A stretch of 64,000 bases of DNA from Buddleja alternifolia. Its lineage: Eukaryota; Streptophyta; Magnoliopsida; Lamiales; Scrophulariaceae. The stretch lies in the NCBI GenBank assembly GCA_019426215.1, contig CM033393.1:14852046-14916045 (forward strand). The letters run 5' to 3'. This document shows positions 31,504 to 43,560 of the stretch, one piece after another. Every line of letters begins with the position of its first letter. Positions within the stretch are counted from its first letter, which is position 1. The notes under the pieces are model-generated. The model was not told where the DNA came from and did not search any database. It saw only the letters and a list, made by a program, of their open reading frames with translations. The position numbers were made by a program, and so were the translations under genes.

Positions 31504-32991
31504 TGGTGGTCCCAAGTGGCATACGAAAGGGTCTAGAAGGGGAGGGGGTTGAATAGACCCTGAAGTTTTTTTCGACTTCAAAAATTCGTATCACTTTTAA
31601 AGATTTGAATGCTTAGAAGCTGAGCGCTTGGGTCAGGCGCTTCAGTAAAGATAACTTAGACTTAGTGATTTTAGCAATTTACCAAAGTAGGGTAGTGCCT
31701 AGATCGCTTAATCAGGGTTGGAACAGCGGAAGGGATTTTTAGCATTCGATTGGTTAATTAATCGCTTTGCAATTAGCTTGTCTTTTTCAAAGAACATAAT
31801 ATAATATAAATCAAGACAATAATTAAAGAAAATGACACAAGAAATTGTAAGGTTCACTGGGTGATATAATTCCAGCTACGTCCTTCTTCTCCTTTTTCAC
31901 TTGGAGGAATTTACTAGGATGATTATCAAAGAATCACACAGAATCTTCTACAAGATAGCAAAGAGGTGAAAATGATCTCGGGCCCCTTGATCACACAGAT
32001 TTCAGCACCAATAAAGATCGTCTTCTACAAGCTTCTCTCACTCAGAAATACTGTCTGTAAGGGGTTTCAACAACTTTCTCACTCAGATGAAAGGTTGAAG
32101 GTTTGTCACAAGGGTTTGTTTGTTTTTGGAAAGATCAAACAACTTGGAATATCTCAATAGGAATTTAGGTTTCTTCTTTGGAAGAGGTTTGAGATATTTG
32201 CGACTGTCTGGAATGTAGATGAAAAGCTTGAAGGAATTTTAGCCATGGAGTTTCTAAGCTTTTTCTTGTGCAGGTACGTAAATTTCTCTTGTAATATTAT
32301 GTACCGTTATTTTAGGGTTTGCTGAAGGTAAGGTATTTATAGGAAATTCTTGGGATCTGTCTGTTGGACACATGTGGGAGCGTACCTTTCACACGTCGCG
32401 TGATTCTACCTAAAACCTGACAGTCTTGAAAATCTGCTGGCACCGATTGGATGGGAGCAACTATAAACTCTGAAGTTCTGACAGTCTAGTAAAAAATGTG
32501 GCTTGTCCACAAGTCACACTGGCTTATCACATTTAATGCTCTTATCAGGCATTTAATGCATTTAAATTTGTTTCCCGTTGGAAATAAATGTTCGTTGAAT
32601 GATTGCATTTAAGTCCTTCATGACTTGAGGATTTAATTCAGGTGAATCTGAAACTGATCGCTAGAATGATTTGAGCACTTGATCCATAAATCCTGAAATA
32701 GTCCTTTAGCGTTTGACGGGCGCTAAGAACAAAACTTCATCTTCAGTTGACTTCAGACGTTGATCTTCAACTTCTTCTCTAATAGACTCACCTAGAATTC
32801 TATTAGCGATTCAGTATCTAATACTTAGTCTAAAATCTATAAAGATAGAAATTAGAAGCCTAATAAAAAATTACATACTCTCAAACGCTTATACAAAGAT
32901 CTATCAAAACAAAAACTTACATTGTGTTTGGGGTCAAACATAAAGTCCTATCTTGTCATCATCAAAACATCTAACATGGAATTTCCTAACA
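31504..32991 (-). repeat. 5' LTR of S3
   Basis: Starts TGTTAGG at 32991 and ends ...GGGACCACCA at 31504, 1488 bases. Close to the S4 and S5 LTRs and to the solo S LTR. CGCTG at 32992-32996 is S4 gag. Confidence 0.92.
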
Positions 32992-33261
32992 CGCTGAGTA
33001 AAGTGCACTTCGTCCAACATTATCTAGATTTGCTCTTTTTCGATCATCTGGTGTCTATTCTAACTTAGGTTTCTCGACATATCCATCTGGAGTGGTTTCA
33101 TCAGCTCTAGAAGCACCAGTTATCACTTTCATGATCTTAATGGGGCGGTCTGAAGTTACATCACACATTTCATTATCGCACGAACATAAATACACAAATG
33201 CTCTAAGTTTCCAAGAATCATAATTTGATTCTACCAGCTTAGGCATTTTGTTAAAAGCCAT
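32992..33261 (-). pseudogene. S4 gag, N-terminal fragment
   Basis: Opens MAFNKMPKLVESNYDSWK, like S5, and has the CSCDNEMCDV motif. A Trp codon has become TAG near 33055. Past that point the frame still matches S5 Gag (TPDDRKRANLDNVGRSALY) until the S3 insertion. Sirevirus Gag would form the particle; this piece is too short to act. Confidence 0.85.
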
Positions 33262-33362
33262 AATGGGATGTTTTTAAAGAAAATTTTAAAGCGACTAAGT
33301 TTTAGAAAACTGGATCTAAACAAGCAGTTACGCTCGGAAACGCTGAGGTTTCTACTTCAACC

Positions 33363-33374
33363 GCTCTGATACCA
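33363..33374 (-). promoter_or_regulatory. S4 primer binding site
   Basis: TGGTATCAGAGC on the minus strand, two bases from the LTR end at 33377. Confidence 0.88.
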
Positions 33375-33376
33375 CT

Positions 33377-34868
33377 TGATGGTCCCAAGTGGCATACTAA
33401 AGGGTCTAGAAGGGGGGGTTGAATAGACCCTGAAGTCTTTTTCGACTTCAAAAAAAGATTAGAACGCTTAGGAAACTGAGCGCTTGGATCAGGCGCTTTA
33501 GTAAGGATAACTTAGACTTAGCGATTTTGGCAATTTACCAAAGTAGGGTAAAAGCTTTAATCACTTAATCAGGGTTAGCACAGCGGAAATAATTTTAAAG
33601 CTTTAGCGTTCGTTTTGGTTAAATAGTCGCTTGGCAGATTTAGCTTGTCTTTTTCAGAATAGAGACAGATAATATAAAGTAAGACAATAGTAAAATTAAA
33701 TAACGAAAGATATATAAGGTTCACTGGATGATGTAATCCCAACTACGTCCTTCTTGTACTTTTTCACTTGGAGGGAATTTACTAAAATGATTATCAAAGA
33801 ATCACACAAAATCTTCTACAAGATAGTAAAAAGGTGAAAATGATCTCGGACTCCTTGATCACACAGATGTCAGCACCAATGAAGATCGTCTTCTACAAGC
33901 TTCTCTCACTCAGAAATACTGTCTGTAAGGGGTATCAACACCTTTCTCACTCAGATGAAAGGTTGAGGGTTTTATCACAAGGGTTTGTTTGTTTTTGGAA
34001 AGATCAAACAACTTAGAACATCTCAATAAGAATTTAGATTTCTTCTTTGGAAGATGTTTGAGATATTTGTGACTGTAAGGAATGTATGTAAAAAGCTTGA
34101 AGGAATTTGGCTATGGAGTTTCTAAGCTTTTTCTTTTTGTGTGTATCTTGTGTATTATGTATCTGTTCTATTCTGCTATGCTCTGTTGTATATCTGTATC
34201 CTTTTAGAGTTTGATGGAGGTAAGGTATTTATAGGCTTTTTCTTGGGATTATGTCCGTTGGACACAAGTAGGAGCGTGCCTTTCACGGGGCGGGTGAGTA
34301 TACCTTTTCTCTGACATTCCTGAAAATTTGCTAGTTCTGATTGGACAGGAGCAGCTATAAACTCTGAATTTCTGACAGTCTAGTCAAAAGGTGGCTTGGC
34401 TACAAGCATTTAATGCTCTTATCAGGCATTTAATGCATTTTGAATTTATTTTCCGTTTGAAATAAATGTCCGTTGAATGATTGCATTTAAGTCCTTCATG
34501 ACTTGAGAAATTATTTCAGGTGAATCTGATTCTGATTGCTAGAGTGTTTTGAGCGCTTGATTCATAAATCCTGAAATAGTCCTTTAGCGGTTGACAGACG
34601 CTAAGGATTATTCTTTATCTTCTTCTGACTTCAGACGCTGATCTTCAACTTTTTCTCTAATAGACTCATCTAGAATTCTATTAGCGATTCGGTATCTAAT
34701 ACTTAAGCTAAAATCTATAAAGATAAAAATTACAAGCCTAACATAGTTACATACTTTCAAACGTGTTTAGAATTGATCTATGAAACATAAACTTACATTA
34801 TATTTTGGGGTCTAACATAAAATCCTATTTTGTCATCATCAAAACATCTAACATCAAATTTCCTAACA
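33377..34868 (-). repeat. 5' LTR of S4
   Basis: TGTTAGGAAATTT at 34868 to ...GGGACCATCA at 33377, 1492 bases, with the two terminal hairpins and a short G/C run near the inner end. Confidence 0.9.
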
Positions 34869-36015
34869 GGATCTAAGCCAATGGATCATCATTAAAAAAT
34901 AAGAGTCAAAAGGAAAATCTGATCTAATCTACATTGGTCTCCAAGTATCCACCGTCTTCAAAAGCCTATTCTATTACAAGATTTTTAAGCAACCTATACA
35001 TAAAATTTAGAAAAATAAAATTCGGCTCAAAACGGCCCTTACAACCCATGAAAATAAAATACAAACCAAGAGCCTAAGTTCATGGAAGGTGTCACCATCA
35101 CATAATACATGCTCGCATTAAAGAAAAGAAAATATGTTGTTGATTATTTAATTTAATTAGTCCAACTAATTAATGCCTTGTATAATTTTAATATTTCATA
35201 TATTCTTCATTTTAATCAAAATCAAATATCATAACTAAATGACTTAGACAAATTTAAATTCCAAATTTAATGTCTACCTTTGATTAAAATAATTAGTCCA
35301 ACTAATTAAATATATAAAAATTAAAATCCTCACGTAATGCCATAATTTAAAGCAACCCTTTGAGGAAGAAAAATAAATAATATTTAAATAAAAATTTAAT
35401 CATAATTCTCCAAGAAAAATAATTAATTAATTCAAAGTTAAATAATTTGTATTTCAATAAATACTATATGGGCTCGATTTTATCAAACCCAAGTCACCAT
35501 CCATTCGGCCCACTTAGATTTAATAAATTCAGTCCATAATCAATTTATTAAAATCCTAATTTTTAATAAAACTAGTTTCGGGTCACTTTAATTAAATTTG
35601 GATCATCATCCTTTTGACCAATCCAATTAATCAAAATAGCCCAAAACCCAAATATCAAAAATTAGGCTCGTGCACATAACCCATCCCGTCTTTCACTGTC
35701 GGGCCTTCGGCCCAACCCGAAGTATAGGTCGTGCGCACGCCAACCGGGCACCCGATGCCTAGCACCGGGCCTATTCGAGTGCGTGCGCGCTATGTGTGCG
35801 TGCGTGCAGGGGCTTTTCAGCCTGTTTTTCCTCCTTTCCTCGATTTTTCATGCAATTTTAGATTTACATAAACACCATCAAATATAAATTCAAAAACATA
35901 AGATCAGGCTTCAATCATAACATACAGAATTTTCATATTATAACATGCCATAAAATATGAAAAACTAAAACCACATAAACACATCGCCATTGCTAAATAT
36001 GGATATCAGAGATTG
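34869..36015 (-). other. Leader of element A, no gene
   Basis: No ORF. Most is AT-rich, but 35690-35815 is GC-rich: it holds a GGGCC/GGCCC hairpin (35701-35713) and an alternating purine-pyrimidine run of GTGCGTGCGCGC type (about 35778-35808). A long untranslated leader between the primer site and gag is common in this kind of copia element. Confidence 0.6.
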
Positions 36016-36027
36016 GCTCTGATACCA
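36016..36027 (-). promoter_or_regulatory. Element A primer binding site
   Basis: TGGTATCAGAGC on the minus strand, one base from the LTR end (36029), complementary to initiator-Met tRNA. Confidence 0.88.
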
Positions 36028-37195
36028 CTGTTGGGGAACGCAAAAAATAAAAACGCAGTGGACGAATTATGTAAAAACCCCAAAGGTGGTCATCTCTGAT
36101 TTTTCATATTCAAGCTTAAAGGAAGAATTACTTACGTGTTCTTCCTATTATGTGCTTTTCAGAATTCTGACCCGAGCAGCAAATTTGTCACTGCCTCTAA
36201 AGCTTTGCGCCGGAATCCAAAGCAGAAATCGTCTTCCTTTCTTCACTGTAGTGCACAACTATGAGAGAGGAAGTGGGGAGAGAGTTTTTGATTGAGTTCT
36301 CTTCTTTTCTTTGTTTTTCTCTGTGAAAATGGAGGCTAGGATTTTTAACTCTTTTTAAGTTGTGTATAAATACACAATTTTAGAGTTACAAAACTCTTGG
36401 AAACCAAGGGCTAGGGCATCCATATTGGACACCCATGTTGACCGTGCACTAGCCTTCGGACTAGTGCACCTCTTGGTTCCAATTTTAATTAATTCAATTC
36501 TATTTAATTAATTTATCCAATAATTACTTAAATAAATGAATCAATTAAAATATTATTAATTTCTCCAAGAAATTAATTTCATTAATTAATCATATCATCA
36601 AATGACAAATTAATTAATAAAAATCGATATCAAATACCGAAAAACTCTTTTATCAAAGATGCCTCTTTCTCTTTTCAATTCCTTTAAGCGCGACTCTTTA
36701 GGTTCGTCTCAAAAAGCAATTGGGAGGAAACCAAAATGATGTGAGTAACACTTCTCCAGTCTCGTGGCTCACATCGTAACCCTATTGAGAACGAATGATG
36801 AGGATCATTCCAAACCTTTCCTACTGTAAATACTGTACGAGTATAAACCTTTTATTTTTATATCCCAATCAAGTGAGATTCATGGTTTAGTCAAACTTAC
36901 AGAACTTGACTATATGCTTAAGTACATAATGAGTCGAGGTCAATGAGATTGCTCTTGTGTCTAACACTAGTATTCTTTATTTCTTTGGCCAAAGACTTTC
37001 GACCTCACTCATTCATGACGGCATAGGATAATTGCTTATTCACTTATGAGAGAATAAATCCCAATTTTGCAAATCAGTTTAGACTGCTACTTGTCTATCA
37101 AGTTGCACTTCGAGGTCGACTCCACCATTAGGTGAATTGAGTCTAACTATGCTAATAACGAACTTGATATCACAAGTACATCTTCGCCATGATTT

Positions 37196-40100
37196 TGTTG
37201 GGAATTATACGAATAAAACTCAGCGGAAAGTAAATTTAATTCCCAAACCCCGAATCATCTCTGTTAGAAAATTTCATGTTAGATGTTTTGATGATGACAA
37301 GATAGGATTTAATGTTAGACCCCAAAAATACAATGTAAGTTTCCGTTTTTCATAGATTGATGTATAAGCGTTTGAAAGTTGTAATTTATTTTTTAGGCTT
37401 GTAATTTTTATCTTTATAGAATTTAGACTAAGTCTTAGTGACTGAATCGCTAGTAGAATTCTAGGTGAGTCTATTAGAGAAGAAGTTGAAGACCAGTGTC
37501 TAAAGTCAACCAGAGATAAAGATTTTCTTCTTAGCATCTGTCAAACGCTAAAAGACCTCATTTCAGGAATTATGGATCAAGGGCTCAAAATCTCTCAAGC
37601 GACTTATGTTAGATTCACCTGAAATAAATCCTCAAGTCATGAAGGACTTAAATGCAATAATTCAACGGACATTTATTTCCAATGAAAAATAAATTCAAAT
37701 TGAATTAAATGCTTGATAAGAGCATTAAATGTGATAAGCTAATGTGACTTGTGGACAAGCCACCTTTTGACCAGACTGTAAGAAATTTCAGAGTTTCAGC
37801 TGCTCCCGTCCAATTTGCTTCAGCGAATTTTCAGGAATGTCAGACTTTAGGTAAACTCACGTGTTGCGTGAAAGGCACGCTCCTACATGTGTCCAATGGA
37901 CAGATCCCAAGAAATTGTCTATAAATACCTTACCCCAGCAAACCCTAAAAACATACAAGATACGTACGAAAAAGAGAAGAGAAATTATTGTCAAAAATCT
38001 TACGTACATTTTCGGGGAAAAAGCTTAGAAACTCCATAGCCAAATCTTTCAAGTTTTTTATCTACATTCCAGACAGTCACAAATATCTCAAACATCTTCC
38101 AAAGAAGAAACCCAAATTCCAACTGAGAAAACCTCAACCTTTCATCTGAGTGAGAAAAGTTGTTGAACCCTTTCAGGCAGTATTTCTGAGTGAGAGAAAT
38201 TTGAAGAAGACGATCTTCATTGGTGCTGAAGTCTGTGTGATCAAGGAGCCCAAGATCATTTTCACCCTTTACTATCTTGTAGAAGATTCTGTGTGATTCT
38301 TTGAAAATCAATCTAGTAAATTCCTCCGAGTGAAAAGGAGAAGAAGGACGTAGCTAGGATTACACCACCCAGTGAACCTGACATATTTTGTGTCATTTAT
38401 CTTTATTGCCTTATTATTATTATTACATCATTTATCTTTGAAAGAGACAAGTTAAAGTGCAAAGCGATTAAATTAACTAAAAGAACGCTAAAACTCATTT
38501 CCACTGTGCTAACCCTGATTAAGCGATCTAAGCGTTGCCCTACTTTGGTAAACTGCTAAAATCACTAAGTCTAAGTTAACTTTCCTGAAGCGTCTGACCC
38601 AAGCGCTCAGTTATCCAAGCGTTTAAACCTTTAAAGTGATACGAAATTTTTGAAGTCGAAAAAGATTTCAGGGTCTATTCAACCCCCCCCCCCTTCTAGA
38701 CCCTTTCGTATGCCACTTGGGACCACCAATCTCTAATCCTCGTGTTTAATTGTGTATAGAAAAATTACCGTTCTCGCGTATGTTGATTTCTGAACGTGGT
38801 CCTTTTTTCTAACGCCGAATTTGCCAATGTCTCTAATTCGTCACGCCGGAATCAAAAACAAAAAACTCCTCCTTTCTTCCTTGTCAAAGATGGCTAGAGA
38901 GAGAGAGAGGTGGGAGACTTTTTCTTGGAGAGAGTTATGTAAGTTGCCTTGTGTTATTTTTCACTTTGTGATATATTTATATCATTATGAAACAATAATA
39001 CTAGCATGCAAGAGCCCTATTTGGGCGTCTATTTGGCCACCCCTTAGTGGGCTCGGAAGCCTTCGGGCTTTCATCTTGCTTGCTAATTAATTAATCGGAT
39101 AATTTATTTATCCAATAAATAAATTGATAATCCAATTAATTCAATTCCTAATTAATTTATAATTCAATTTCTCCAAGAAATTAATTAACTCATTAATTAA
39201 ATTAATTAATTAAATTATTCAATAATTAATTAATTAATTACGGCATCCAATGCCGTGAATTTCTCTCAAGTCTTTTTCCCATGTTTTTCCTTTTCACTTC
39301 CATTAAGCGCGACTCTTTAGGTTCGTCTCAAAAGGCAATTGGGAGGAATCCAAAGGGGTGCTAGTGACACCTAGCCAGTCTCGTGGCTCACACCATAACC
39401 CAATTGAGAACGAATGAATAGGATAATTCCAAACCTTTATGCCGTGAATACCGTACGTGTATAAACCTTTTATTCTTATATCCCAGTCAAGTAAGAGTCA
39501 TGGTTTAAAGTCAAACTCATATAACTTGACCATATGCCTAAGCTCATAATAAGTCGAGGTATTTAAATGCTTTGGCCAAAGACTTTCATCCTCACTTATT
39601 CATGATCGCATAGGATATTTTACTCATTCACTTATGAGAGAATAAGTTCCATATTGCAAATCAGTTAACAATGCTACTTGCCCATCAAGTCGCACTTCGA
39701 GGTCGATTCCACCAACAGGTGATTTGAATCTAACTACTCTAATGACAGACTTGATGTCACAAGTACATCTTCAACTCGATTTCTCAGGTCAGAGGTTCAC
39801 ACGTACCTATCACTACTTATCAGTTTCATCATTGACTGTCAATGAGTGAATACCCATGTGATGAACTGATGCGAGCCGTGTTCGAACATATCAGTCCAAC
39901 TGACACGTCTATGATATAAGTTCCCACTACCATTTCCATAGTGTACGACTGGCACTTTCTCTGTCGAAACTTACATCATACAAGTCTTTATTCACTATTG
40001 ATGCCCAATCAATATTTCTTAGACTTTCGAACCCTTTTAGATGTCAAGGGTCAAACCATTCTAGTGCCTTTCCTCCTATCCCATAGGAGGTAGATGGATC

Positions 40101-40265
40101 GCCTTGTCATCAAGGACTTTACGTTGTTTATTCACACCTTATAAATGCCTATAAGAAAACAACAATCAACTGCCTTATATTAATAGAGAAACCATAGTTT
40201 AGTTACAATGTTTATGCCCTATAAATCTATCCTCTTTATGGCATTCGAGGGCATATACTCTAACA
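37196..40265 (-). mobile_element. Solo LTR B, same family as A
   Basis: On the minus strand TGTTAGAGTATATGCCC at 40265 to ...TTCCCAACA at 37196. The flanks GATTT (37191-37195) and GATTT (40266-40270) are a perfect target duplication. Without the nested S LTR its length is about 1600 bases. No internal domain or primer site lies between the ends, so it is a solo LTR. Confidence 0.88.
37262..38728 (+). mobile_element. Solo S-type (Sirevirus) LTR nested in solo LTR B
   Basis: TGTTAGAAAATTTC at 37262 to ...GGGACCACCA at 38728, 1467 bases, flanked by ATCTC on both sides (37257-37261 and 38729-38733), a perfect target duplication. TATA box CTATAAATACC at 37919-37929. The terminal hairpins and C-run are present near 38650-38700. 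No internal sequence remains. Confidence 0.93.
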
Positions 40266-40688
40266 GATTTCTCAGGTCTAAGGTTCACGCGTACCTAGCA
40301 CAATATATCAGTTCTATCATTGACTGTCCTTGAGTGAAACCTAAGTGACAGAACCGATGCAAGTCGTGTTCGAACATATCAGTCAAACTGACATGTCTAT
40401 GATATAAGCTCCCACCACCACTTAGTGTTGGACTAGCACTTCCACGTCAAAATTTATGTCACACAAGTCTTATTTGTTTCTGATGTCCAGTCAGGACTTT
40501 CTTTGACCTGCGAACTTATTTAGACTATGAATACCGAATCCTTCTAGTGCTATTCTTCCTAACCTATAAGGAGTAGTGGGTTCACCTCAATGTCATCGAC
40601 TTTCAGTTGTTTATATTACCTTACAAATGCCAATAAGAAAACAGCTCAAACGCCTTTATATAAATAATGTTCAATTACAATGAATATG

Positions 40689-41935
40689 TGATAGAGTTGA
40701 GAAGTACGTGTTTTATAATCCTTTAGTTGTATGATTTTCATAGACTTACGTATGATTTTATACTACACATATATGTAATTTGTCTATTTTGAGTATCCAG
40801 ATATAAATCATTGCATTTGAGACAAAAGGATGAAAGACGCAGAAAGATGGAATTTCGGAGCAGAAAGTCGAGGAAGCCAGCATTCGAACTTGGAACATCA
40901 AGTCGTTTGAACGTGCAAAAGGAATTACGCATGAACGTTGTGAGAGATTACGCACGAACGCATAGGTGAAGAACTTTTGAACATGTGTGTTGGCAGAACA
41001 GTTTCGCAAATTTCCAAACTCTACACTTACACGAACTCTTCTCAAACCACGCCCATAAATACAAAGTGATGCAGTAGGGTTAGAGATCAGCAGTTTTAGA
41101 GTTCTTATCCAGCAAAATTTTGTCTTGACATCTAGAGAGAGAGTTAGACTAGGGTTTTATCCTTTATAATTATCTATAGCAAGTAGAGGGAGATTAAAGA
41201 AAGAACAAAGATTTTCTACACAGTCATAGGGAGTTTTTGTTATTATTTACCTATTACTTTCATGAATTCTTTAGTTAGTTTTTACATTATAAGTAACTAA
41301 ATCTGTAGACTAAAGCCATGCTTAGGCCGAATTATGATTTTTGAGTTATAAAAGTATTTCTCGTATGAATAGTTTATATTGCTTTGTGTTATAATCTTGT
41401 TATTAATGTTTCGTATGTTTGGCCAACATATGTAAGATTTAATGCTTAATTTATCTATTCGGGAGAAAGTAAATTAAGGTGCAAAAGGGATTAATAACAT
41501 CTTCTAAGTTCATTGTACAACGACGGATGCTGTTAGCCGAGTTTATTTGGGGAAAATTCTAGTGTTTAATGCATGCAGTAGAGATTGCTACACCCAATCT
41601 AGTTTAGGGTATCATGAGCAAGGGATCCGCGTGGTAATAATATTAAGGAATTTTCAACCTTGGCAATATTTATCTGAAATACGAGAATTGATTAATTTGT
41701 GTCGACGCATGTGTCTTAGTTGTTTTTAGTCATTGGTTTCACATACCTTTAAATATTGTTTTTGATAGTTTATGATTTATCTTTCTTTAAGTTTACAATT
41801 GCTTGAGTTAATTTACTATTTTCACTATAACAAAAATCTCAGTGGGTTTGACATCCCGGACTTAATTGTCCACTCTATTACTACACACGATTAGTCCTCT
41901 TACTGTCAATTACACGATAGGGTTTGCGTGCATCA
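40689..41935 (+). repeat. 5' LTR of the Athila-like gypsy element
   Basis: TGATAGAGTTGAG at 40689 to ...TTTGCGTGCATCA at 41935, 1247 bases. The primer site follows directly. The distal part matches the solo LTR at 23218-25059 (TTACTACACACGATTAGT). Shorter than that solo LTR by about 600 bases. Confidence 0.85.
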
Positions 41936-41937
41936 AG

Positions 41938-41958
41938 TTTTTGGCATCGTTGCTGCGG
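41938..41958 (+). promoter_or_regulatory. Primer binding site of the gypsy element
   Basis: TTTTTGGCATCGTTGCTGCGG-like sequence starts three bases after the LTR; Athila-type elements have a very similar TTGGCGCCGTTGCCGG stretch here, where a tRNA anneals. Two or three changes from that form are visible. Confidence 0.65.
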
Positions 41959-42048
41959 ATTTATCTGTTTTAGCATAGCTATTTTAATTCAAGCTTTTCT
42001 TATTTTCTGATTTACTTTACTTTTTCGTTTGATATCTCTTTCAGGTTT

Positions 42049-43560
42049 ATGACCCGATCTCATGACTAAGATCTTGAGGAATTTGATCTGGAAATTGAAC
42101 GAACAATTCGAGCAAATTGCAGAAATCGAGCCATGGCAGCCAATTTTCCATATATGAACCTCTAGAGAATCGTGAATGGCTCCAAAATATTCTACAAGCA
42201 ATGCAACCGGAAACACCAGCTCAGTTAGCATGTGTTCGTGGTAGTCAAACACCTAGGGTACACATTTTACCTGGTCCTATTGTCATACCACCTTTTCACT
42301 TACCAAATTTCCACATTCTAGCTCATTTTTTTAGTATGACACAAAACGACCCTTTTTATGAAGAAAAAAGTGAGTCACCACATGATCACTTGGAAATTGT
42401 TGACCATGTAATTTAATCCTAGAGACCTAGATGCTATCCGACTTAGGTTGTTTCATTTTACACTCAAAGATAAAGCCACTTCTTGGTATAAGTCCTTACC
42501 CTCACAGTCAATCACCACTTGGGGAGAGCTCGTTGAAGAATTTTTAAATAAAGTTTTCCCACTTTCACGAATAAATGAGCTTCATAGTAATATCAAATGG
42601 TTTAGACAAAGAAAGAATGAGTTGTTAGCAAATGGGTGGGATAGGTATAAAGGAATGATTAGGAAGTGTCCAGACCATAACTTTACTCAAGATGAATTCG
42701 TGCAACACTTTTATATTGAAGTAAGGTCTAGGTTTAGACACCGACTCAATACTGGAGTCGGGGGCGACTTGTTGGGTTTTGATAATAAATCTGTCTGGGA
42801 GAAAATAGAGCAGTTAGCTTGGGAAGATGAGTTATACCCCGAGGAGAAAGATGAGATCACACCTACACCAAAGAAGGTGGCGGCAGTTAAAGAGGTAGAA
42901 GAAGGAGTTGAGCCAGAGGCCACAACAGAGGTCAATTATGTGAATCAACACAGACCTCAAGGTATTTTTGGAGGAGCCGAGAATTTCCCTCGAAAGCCAA
43001 CTAATCCACCATATGGAAATCCAGAAGCATACCAAGCACCTCGACCACCGTTTCAGTCCAACAACATCCAACGACAAGTGCAGTTTCAGTAACAAGGCCA
43101 AGGGAGAGCTGTAAACATTTATCATAGGCTCGATGCACATATTTGCAAGTCGGATGAGTCTTTTAAAGAACTTCACTTGAAGCTAAAGGATGTCATGACG
43201 GGAATGAAGGAGCAAAATCACATAGGGAAACTTTTGAACAACCTTACAATGAGGAACACGGGTGCGTTGGCGAGTAATACTAAGAAAAATCTGAAGGAAT
43301 AGTGCTTTGCAGTAACGCTCAGAAGTGGGAAGGAAGTGAAGAACGCGTACAGGACGCCCGAGCATGAAGCATGTGATGTTCAAATGTCCTATGATACTCC
43401 AGAGGCAGTGGATATCCTTCTTCAGATGTCCGAACGTGAAGGAGTTAACATTCAAATGTTGCATCCTCAACGTTCGAACGTGGACCCCCCTAACATTCGA
43501 ACGTCCAAGGCAGTAAATCCCAGTTGTAAGTCGACTGTAACTGACCCCCCCTCCCCACGT
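42049..43560 (+). pseudogene. Gypsy (Athila-like) gag, frameshifted
   Basis: Opens near ATG 42049 (MTRSHD then a stop, with EFDLEIERTIR resuming), continues in another frame at 42117-42416 (LPNFHILAHFFSMTQNDPFYEEKSESPHDHL), then 42448-43092 with the retrotransposon gag core (FHFTLKDKATSWYKSLP, WGELVEEFLNKVFP, LHSNIKWFRQRKNELL). The C-terminal part around 43200-43560 keeps TLRSGKEVKN, a common Athila motif, after a stop. Gag forms the particle shell. At least three frame breaks make this copy dead. Confidence 0.82.

Larger units (their letters stand above)
9511..32991 (-). mobile_element. S3: Sirevirus-type element, split by S2 and cut at its 3' end by D
   Basis: Minus-strand order from the right: 5' LTR (31504-32991), primer site, internally deleted gag, protease and part of integrase up to 28100, then S2, then RT (about 11600-12575) and type II post-pol gene (9511-11400). 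The pol sequence at 28100 (GTTAAGCTC...) and at 12575 are neighbours in intact S5 (near 52823-52917), which shows that S2 jumped into S3 pol. The LTR abuts CGCTG at 32992, inside the gag of S4. The 3' LTR is not in the window. Several stops and deletions make it inactive. Confidence 0.85.
32992..34868 (-). mobile_element. S4: 5' LTR and gag start of a Sirevirus-type element
   Basis: Only the 5' end is in the window: LTR 33377-34868, primer site 33363-33374, and gag from 33261 leftward until S3 interrupts at 32992. The remainder should lie left of S3, outside the window. The LTR abuts GGATC at 34869-34873 in the leader of element A. Confidence 0.85.
34869..40688 (-). mobile_element. Element A: non-Sirevirus Ty1/copia, leader and 5' LTR only
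   Basis: Minus-strand order: 5' LTR (36029-40688, itself interrupted), primer site 36016-36027, then 1.1 kb of untranslated leader to 34869 where S4 is inserted. Its coding part is not in the window. LTR A matches B closely and C more loosely, so it belongs to the family whose pol is seen at 59733-62580. This is the outermost element of the nest. Confidence 0.75.
36029..40688 (-). repeat. 5' LTR of element A, interrupted by solo LTR B and the gypsy element
   Basis: The inner end is at 36029 (...TTCCCCAACA on the minus strand). The LTR runs to 37195, is interrupted by B (37196-40265), resumes with the duplicated GATTT at 40266-40270, and continues to 40688 where the gypsy LTR begins. By comparison with B, about 50 bases of its 5' end should lie on the far side of the gypsy element. 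The block GCGCGACTCTTTAGGTTCG near 36688 is shared with B and C. Confidence 0.8.

Noticed and set aside
34869..36015. Possible host gene or intron between S4 and LTR A
   Set aside because: The region follows directly from a tRNA primer site beside LTR A, so it is leader sequence; no coding signal.
38821..39090. 89-codon ORF MPMSLIRHAGIKNKK
   Set aside because: Lies within solo LTR B with no homologous frame preserved in LTRs A and C.
42711..42935. Minus-strand ORFs across the gypsy gag
   Set aside because: Shadows of the gag frame 42448-43092, which has clear domain homology.
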